Shown here: piece by piece, positions 59,514 to 64,000 of the stretch
How positions within the stretch are numbered: position 1 is the first letter of the stretch
Layout: the number at the start of each line of letters is the position of its first letter
Assembly: GCA_026545765.1 (NCBI GenBank)
Contig: CM048844.1
Coordinates: forward strand, 72,091,035-72,155,034
Origin: Plantago major
Taxonomy: Eukaryota > Streptophyta > Magnoliopsida > Lamiales > Plantaginaceae
DNA: 64,000 nt
Direction: 5' to 3'
Notes under the pieces: model-generated
What the model was told of the DNA's origin: nothing
Database searches by the model: none
What the model saw: only the letters and a program-made list of their open reading frames with translations
Translations under genes and position numbers: made by a program

Positions 59514-59926
59514 CAGTCATCCATGACTATCTTTTAAAGTCCTATTACAAATTTGTAATCCTGGAAGAGAAAACAATCCACCACTTAATCATTTCAAATG
59601 ATATTCAATTTTAGTTGAATTAAGTGCAGAAAGTAAACATCAACCAAATCACAAGAAGTGACCTTTGCTGATAAGTTGTCATCTATTAGAGTGTATCTGA
59701 GAGTATGATCTTCAGATAGGTACAGATTACAGAATGAGATGCAACTTTTACAAATAGATAAAGTTTAGAAACAAACAGCAAGATTACAAAAGTAACAAAA
59801 CATACTAAGTAAATTAGAACAACAGGAGAGTCCAAGCTCCAAGTAAACATTCTAAGATACTAGTCTTCAAGTCTTCAAAAATAACTTAGGTTCAGAAACC
59901 TCAAGTTCTTCAGCACCCTTTCTGGA
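59514..59926 (-). other. 3' non-coding region of the right-hand sirevirus-like element
   Basis: Between the stop of the third ORF and the polypurine tract; similar in words and spacing to 38078-38434 of the left copy. No ORF. Confidence 0.6.
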
Positions 59927-61155
59927 TCAGTTGACATAATCATCCACTTTTCTGCATTCTTGGACATAGTCATAAAGTATCCTTCTGACAGAAAGTTCTG
60001 TCTTTCTGGATAAGATACAAATTTCATGGTAACTCTTGCCAAGATTGTAGTTTTTCTTCAGAAAGTGTTTGACCCAGTAGTATTTTCCCCAGACCCAGGC
60101 ATGGTCTACTTGCAGCTCAGATAGGTTGAAATACTTGTATATTTCTTCCAGATAGTGAATATCATCCAGATATTCATCCTTTGTCATGTAGAGTGACTCA
60201 TAGGGATGAACACCTAGCTTGTTCTGCTTGCTGTAGCTACCATCCAGTTTTCTTTTCTTGTGCACATCTTCTGGCTTGGGGTAAGAATAAGGAAAAGAAA
60301 GGTCCATCTTTCTGGCATCATTTCTCTTTTCAACCTCAAAGTTTAGCCAGGCATGAAGGTGCTCATGTTTTAGCAAATTTGGCTTGCCTTCACTCCATTT
60401 TAGGATCTGGTTGAATATGGGAGTTGGAAACTTATCATTGACAAGTAGATGTTGTAGTTCCAGAATCCAATATCCTCTCTTGTTCAGAATGCACCTATAT
60501 GAAGATTCTTCACTGGTCTTCATATACTCAATGTGGGCATCAGTTGGCCTTTCTTGATGTGTTTCATTGTTTATTCTGCCAAACTGGAAATCCCTTCTTG
60601 CTTTTCTGTTTGGTGGCCTTCTGTCAGGAGATCCTCTAACCCTTTCTTCACCTTGAAATTTGTCTTTGGTGGATGTTCCTTGTATTGACTTGGTATTTCG
60701 GAAGGAGTTCGGGCGCTAAGGGCTTTCTTTGCGGAGGAAGTTGTGAAGTAGTTGCTTGTCTCCTTTTCTTGTGAAGTGGATGTTCATCGAATCATCCTCA
60801 TCATCATTAGTCCAAAATTGGAGACTTGCGACTTTCTTGGCCTCTTACCTCTCCTTCTTCCTTTTCTTCTTCTTGTAAGTCTTCTTCTCTTCCGAGATTC
60901 TAAGGGACTTGGTTCCCTAGTGACCATACTTCAAATTTTTCCGTCGGTTGATCTGAACAACTTCTTCAAGAAGGGTGTCTCCGTGGTGTCCTTAATGACA
61001 AGTTGACTTGAGGAGGAGGATTTGATTGTTTTCTTTTTCCTCCGCTTTCCGAGGCATCTCTTCTTCCCCTTAGTCATGAATGGTGACTCATGATAGCATA
61101 AGCTTCAGAGAGTGATTCAAAGTTCTTCCGGAGGTTGTTATGCACCGACCAATTC
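59927..61155 (-). pseudogene. Sirevirus-like third ORF, conserved C-terminal part, copy 2
   Basis: Ends at a stop at 59927 and is clean up to about 60560. It carries the block shared with the left copy (YRCILNKRGYWILELQHLL, AWLNFEVEKRNDAR, ESLYMTKDEYLDD, HAWVWGKYYWVKHF). The region 60560-61155 is frameshifted relative to the upstream part (basic, Arg-rich, worn). This module is the only part recognisably conserved between the two elements, so it is likely the functional core. No viral envelope hallmarks are seen. Confidence 0.75.
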
Positions 61156-62595
61156 TTAGATTTCTTCTTTCATGTCCTTGTTTTGCCTAACCAACACTTG
61201 CTCTTTCTCATTGAGCTCTTCAAGAGGCCTTAGAATAGCCTCAGCTTGTTGAGTAGCATAAGTAGCATCTGCTAGTGCTTGGTTGGCATTGTTGCAGTCT
61301 TCTTCCCTGATCAGAGCTAAGTCTTTCTGAGAGAGAGCTATGCTGGTTGCTCTATTTAGCAATGCAGCAGCCAAATCTTTCATCTCTTCCGATCGATCAG
61401 GACTTAGTTGTCTTGAGCAACAAGTCATCTCTTAGTTCCAAGAAAACAATTTTCTTGACCTGTGCTCATCACTTCTTGAAGCACCTGGAGCAGAGAAAAT
61501 TTGAGGAGCCAGAAGGGCTAGCTTTTCCTTAGTGATTAGCCTCTCATCCTCTGCTTGGGAGATCAAGTTTGGGTTTATTTCAGCATCACTCTCATAATCC
61601 TTTTCTTGGATTGTTTGCAGAGTGGCAATCTTTTGTTTGCCTTTGAGTATGCTGGCCTTCTGAGAAGTAGAAGGTCTTTCTGATGCAGCCTTAGCATAAT
61701 GCTCTTCATCATCATTGTCATCCATGGCATCTATCTCAGCAGCAGTGACAACGATGGCATTTTTCAACAACCTTTACTCATCTAGGAGTGCCAGTTCCTT
61801 AGCATTAGCTTCTCTGAGCTTTTCAAGTTTGGCTTCCTTTTCTTCAATAAGAGCTTGACACTCTAAGTTGATTCTCTTCTCCTCTTCCAACTTAAATCTG
61901 AGTTGTTCAATCCTGAACTCAGTGGCTGTGATTTCTTCAATTGTGTCTTGTTCAGCCTGTTGGGTATTTTGATGAGACTTTGGTGGTGATGATGATGGGG
62001 CTTTCTGAGCATTGGAAGGAGTAGCCTTTTCTGCACTTCCTTTGCTAACTTTCTGAATCCCGCCGTTTCCAGGTTGGCGATCATCATTCTGATCATCATC
62101 ATCATCATCCTTTTTCTTGTCTTCTTGACTTGGATGCTCAGAAGGAGGTTCGTGGTAGTCATTCTCATCAGTTTCCTCCTCATCTTCAGAAACCAGGTTG
62201 ATCACATTAGGAAATGTGATCATCCTCCCATTTACTTCTTCTTGCTCAGAAGGATAGGTTGTGAGCTTGTTGGGCAAGGCAGGATGGGTCACCATCTGCT
62301 CTTGGGTTTGAGCATCAGCAGCTTAAAAGTCTGCTAGGAGTCTTTGTGCTACTTCATTTAAGAAGTTATCATCCATCAGAGTGGCAAAAGAATATGATTC
62401 TGTGGGAAACATAGCATGGATATGGTCTTCCAGAATGATTGCTATGGCCCTTTTCTCTGGGTTGTCAATTACTCTTGCAATTTCAGAAAGATCGGCCTTT
62501 ACGAAGTTTACGCCATTGTTCAAGCACTTTAGATGTTTCTTGAGAGTGTGCTTCTTAAAGGCTTGGAGTAAGTTGAGTGGCACTAGACTTTGAGC
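61156..62595 (-). pseudogene. Sirevirus-like third ORF, long central exon
   Basis: One frame throughout, interrupted by three TAA codons near 62323, 61774 and 61432. It begins at an acceptor (TTTCTTTCAG) with AQSLVPLNLLQAF and a compact basic/hydrophobic segment (LSEIARVIDNPEKRAIAIILEDHIHAMF). An acidic patch with an Asp run (KKKDDDDDDQNDD) and a coiled coil (EFRIEQLRFKLEEEKR ... EAKLEKLREANAKE) follow, then more charged disordered sequence. All three stops could be CAA to TAA transitions. The overall make-up suggests a large structural or scaffold-like protein; its function is unknown. Confidence 0.65.
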
Positions 62596-62673
62596 CTGAA
62601 AGAAAGGGATCAAGTTAGTTTTGTTCAAACTACTTGTGTTAGTATCTGTGCAAAGTAAGCTTTACGAGCATAC

Positions 62674-62786
62674 CCGTAGAAAAACTAGGCTCATTTGCTT
62701 GACTTCGCTTGTTTGGGCACAGAGGCCTCAGATACCTTGATGTGAGGAGAAGTCTGATCCTCAGCATCCTTTCTTTCTGATTGAAC
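62674..62786 (-). pseudogene. Third-ORF short exon E
   Basis: Preceded by an acceptor (ATTTCTCAG) and starting VQSERKDAEDQTSPHIK. The donor is ambiguous (GTATCTG after 51 nt, or GTATGC at 62673 after an in-frame TGA). Similar in start and composition to exons D and F. Confidence 0.5.
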
Positions 62787-62867
62787 CTGAGAAATAGAAT
62801 CAAATATGTTTAGAAACTTGTTATCAGAAAAGATAAGTGGAAAAATACTTTCTGAGACTTCACTTAC

Positions 62868-63014
62868 TTCCAAGTGAGGAAGCTCAGTGGCATCTTTCTC
62901 AGAAACCTTGGGGGTTTCGAACCTTTCTTCGATAATCGCTTGTTCAGCAATTTTAGTTTCTCTTGGAGGAGATAAGATCACATTCTCTCCGTCCAAGTGT
63001 TCTTCAGATTGAGC
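62868..63014 (-). CDS. Third-ORF short exon D
   Basis: 147 nt, phase 0 at both ends, between TTATAG and GTAAGTG. It encodes AQSEEHLDGENVIL through to ATELPHLE, Glu/Pro/Thr-rich and disordered. The following intron (62867-62787) is 81 nt. The frame also reads through that intron, so unspliced translation is possible. Confidence 0.55.
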
Positions 63015-63092
63015 CTATAAGATAGAACAAACATATTGATTAAGTAGTGAATTTTACCAAAATTTTCTTAAGGAAAGTTTACTGATACTTAC

Positions 63093-63195
63093 CTTCTCAA
63101 TGTAAGGCTCAAGAACTACTTCCTCGAGTGCTTTTCACTGAAACTCTTGGTGTTGGGGTGTTGGTTCCACCTCCACTACTTTCTCAGTTGTAGCC
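63093..63195 (-). pseudogene. Third-ORF short exon C (one-base insertion)
   Basis: 103 nt between CTTATTAG and GTAAGTATC. It begins ATTEK; an extra A near 63180 shifts the frame, and the correct frame further on meets a TGA. Without the extra base it would be 102 nt, phase 0 like its neighbours. The intron that follows (63092-63015) is 78 nt. Confidence 0.5.
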
Positions 63196-63280
63196 TAATA
63201 AGAGACATTTAAGAATACCAGAATATAAGATTAGAGCAATTTTAAGTTAGTTATTTCTTGTTCAGATATAACTTTACTAC

Positions 63281-63385
63281 CTGTGGAACAGGCTCTTCTT
63301 GATGTTCTGAGGTTGGAGTAACCTCTTCTTGATTCAAGGGAGTGGACAAGTTTTCTTCCCCCTGAAATTGTGTCTCCAAATTGGC
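63281..63385 (-). CDS. Third-ORF short exon B
   Basis: 105 nt, 35 codons, phase 0, between TTTGTTACAG and GTAGTAAAG. ANLETQFQGEENLSTPLNQ ... EEPVPQ; Glu/Gln/Thr/Pro-rich. Flanking introns are 76 nt (63461-63386) and 85 nt (63280-63196). Confidence 0.6.
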
Positions 63386-63461
63386 CTGTAACAAATGAAG
63401 CTTATGAGTAACAAGTTAACATTTTAATGTTGACAAGTTAGATACAAACTACTTTTGTTAC

Positions 63462-64000
63462 CTGAATAGAGTCAGGCTGAGTTTGGGTCTCTTGGACTAG
63501 TGGAGTTTCCACAGCCTCTCTTTGCTCATTGTTGGTCTCCTCTACAATATCTTTCTGAGTCTCCATCTCAGTTTGATCTCTTTCTGAGAGTTGAGCTCTC
63601 TCAGAAGGTTGAGGAACCTGTTCAAGAACAGGGTTTTCTTCAGCCACATTAAGTGCTGGCATTGTGAATGTAGAAGCAATGTCAACATATTCCATCACTC
63701 TATCTTCCTCATCCAGGCCTTCTTCTTCCTGCTGGACAGAGGGGCTCCTTTCTTTCTGAGGGGCTGAGCTTGATGCTCCTCCATGGGTCTCAATCCTGGA
63801 CTTTTTGAATACTTGTGTAAGTACTACATCATCATCAGAGTCACTGTCCAGATTGGGAGCTGACCCATCTATGATATTTCTATCATCTCTGGAGATTTCT
63901 GGAGCAGCCTGTCTCAGAATTCTTGGGGCTTTCTGGTGTTGCCTTTCTGGCCGAACAACATCTTCTGAGATCTTGTCTCCAGAAGGTTGTGCTTTTTGTA
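63462..64000 (-). CDS. Third-ORF upstream exon A (runs off the window)
   Basis: Open without a stop from the window edge to a donor at 63461 (ATTCAG|GTAACAAAAG). Acidic and Gln/Pro-rich (APNLDSDSDDDVVLTQVFKK, SAPQKERSPSVQQEEEGLDE, PSERAQLSERDQTEMETQ). Phase 0 at its 3' end. The 5' exon boundary and the pol gene lie outside the window. Confidence 0.6.

Noticed and set aside
62867..62996. Exon D read as one ORF through to 62691 without splicing
   Set aside because: Kept as an alternative only: the consensus GTAAGT donor, the TTTCTCAG acceptor and an 81-nt length like the other introns favour splicing, though translation could read through.

Overview
This is a plant nuclear window, most likely from a eudicot. 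It is almost entirely transposable elements stacked in one another. The evidence is plant Ty3/gypsy and Ty1/copia retrotransposons, L1-type LINEs with CCHC/zf-RVT modules, an En/Spm (CACTA) transposon, Stowaway/hAT/Mutator MITEs, Helitron-like units, a 5S-rRNA-derived Cassandra-type LTR, long (AT)n microsatellites, and spliced or plant-family host genes. Only two host loci look credible: a single-exon gene with a VPFTWESRPGTPK motif (29798-30373, minus) and a multi-exon locus at about 49340-50963 (plus) with a His-rich N-terminus and a possible cystatin-like C-terminus. The second appears to carry a frameshift.

Layout. 1-12823: a decayed Ty3/gypsy element (plus), split inside its protease by a non-autonomous LTR element (1196-9226, minus) arranged LTR-internal-LTR-internal-LTR. 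That element carries a further solo LTR (7321-8651). 12824-22618: copia LTR material interrupted by a solo LTR (14880-16367), a TRIM-like LTR, a Cassandra-type LTR, a Stowaway MITE with a nested insertion, and tandem Helitron-like units in (AT)n tracts. 22619-28480: two 5'-truncated LINEs in opposite orientations. 28917-31055: a hAT MITE, the small host gene and a Mutator-type MITE. 31961-40020: a copia LTR, a Tat/Athila-type LTR fragment, a scrambled sirevirus-like copia remnant (RT fused to gag, integrase in the opposite direction), and a deleted sirevirus-like element with its 3'-terminal ORF and LTR. 40021-44395: a CACTA element (minus) split by a solo LTR that itself contains a solo LTR. 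44484-49240: more Tat/Athila-type LTRs and inverted-repeat elements. 49340-50963: the host locus. 51635-57352: a LINE (minus) split by a 1.39-kb Mutator-type element. 58065-64000: the 3' part of a second sirevirus-like element (minus), whose third ORF is large and appears to contain several short phase-0 introns.

Two patterns stand out. First, nearly every LTR family here has short GC-rich palindromes, often repeated, just upstream of its TATA box, and each family or copy has a different palindrome at the same place. Second, the third ORF of the right-hand sirevirus-like element has a row of short exons starting with similar [A/V]QS or A-N/A-T codons, separated by introns of 76-85 nt. Most of the retrotransposon coding here is broken by stops and frameshifts, and most gypsy stops fit C-to-T (or G-to-A) transitions at Gln, Arg or Trp codons. 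No rRNA operon, tRNA gene or CRISPR array was found.
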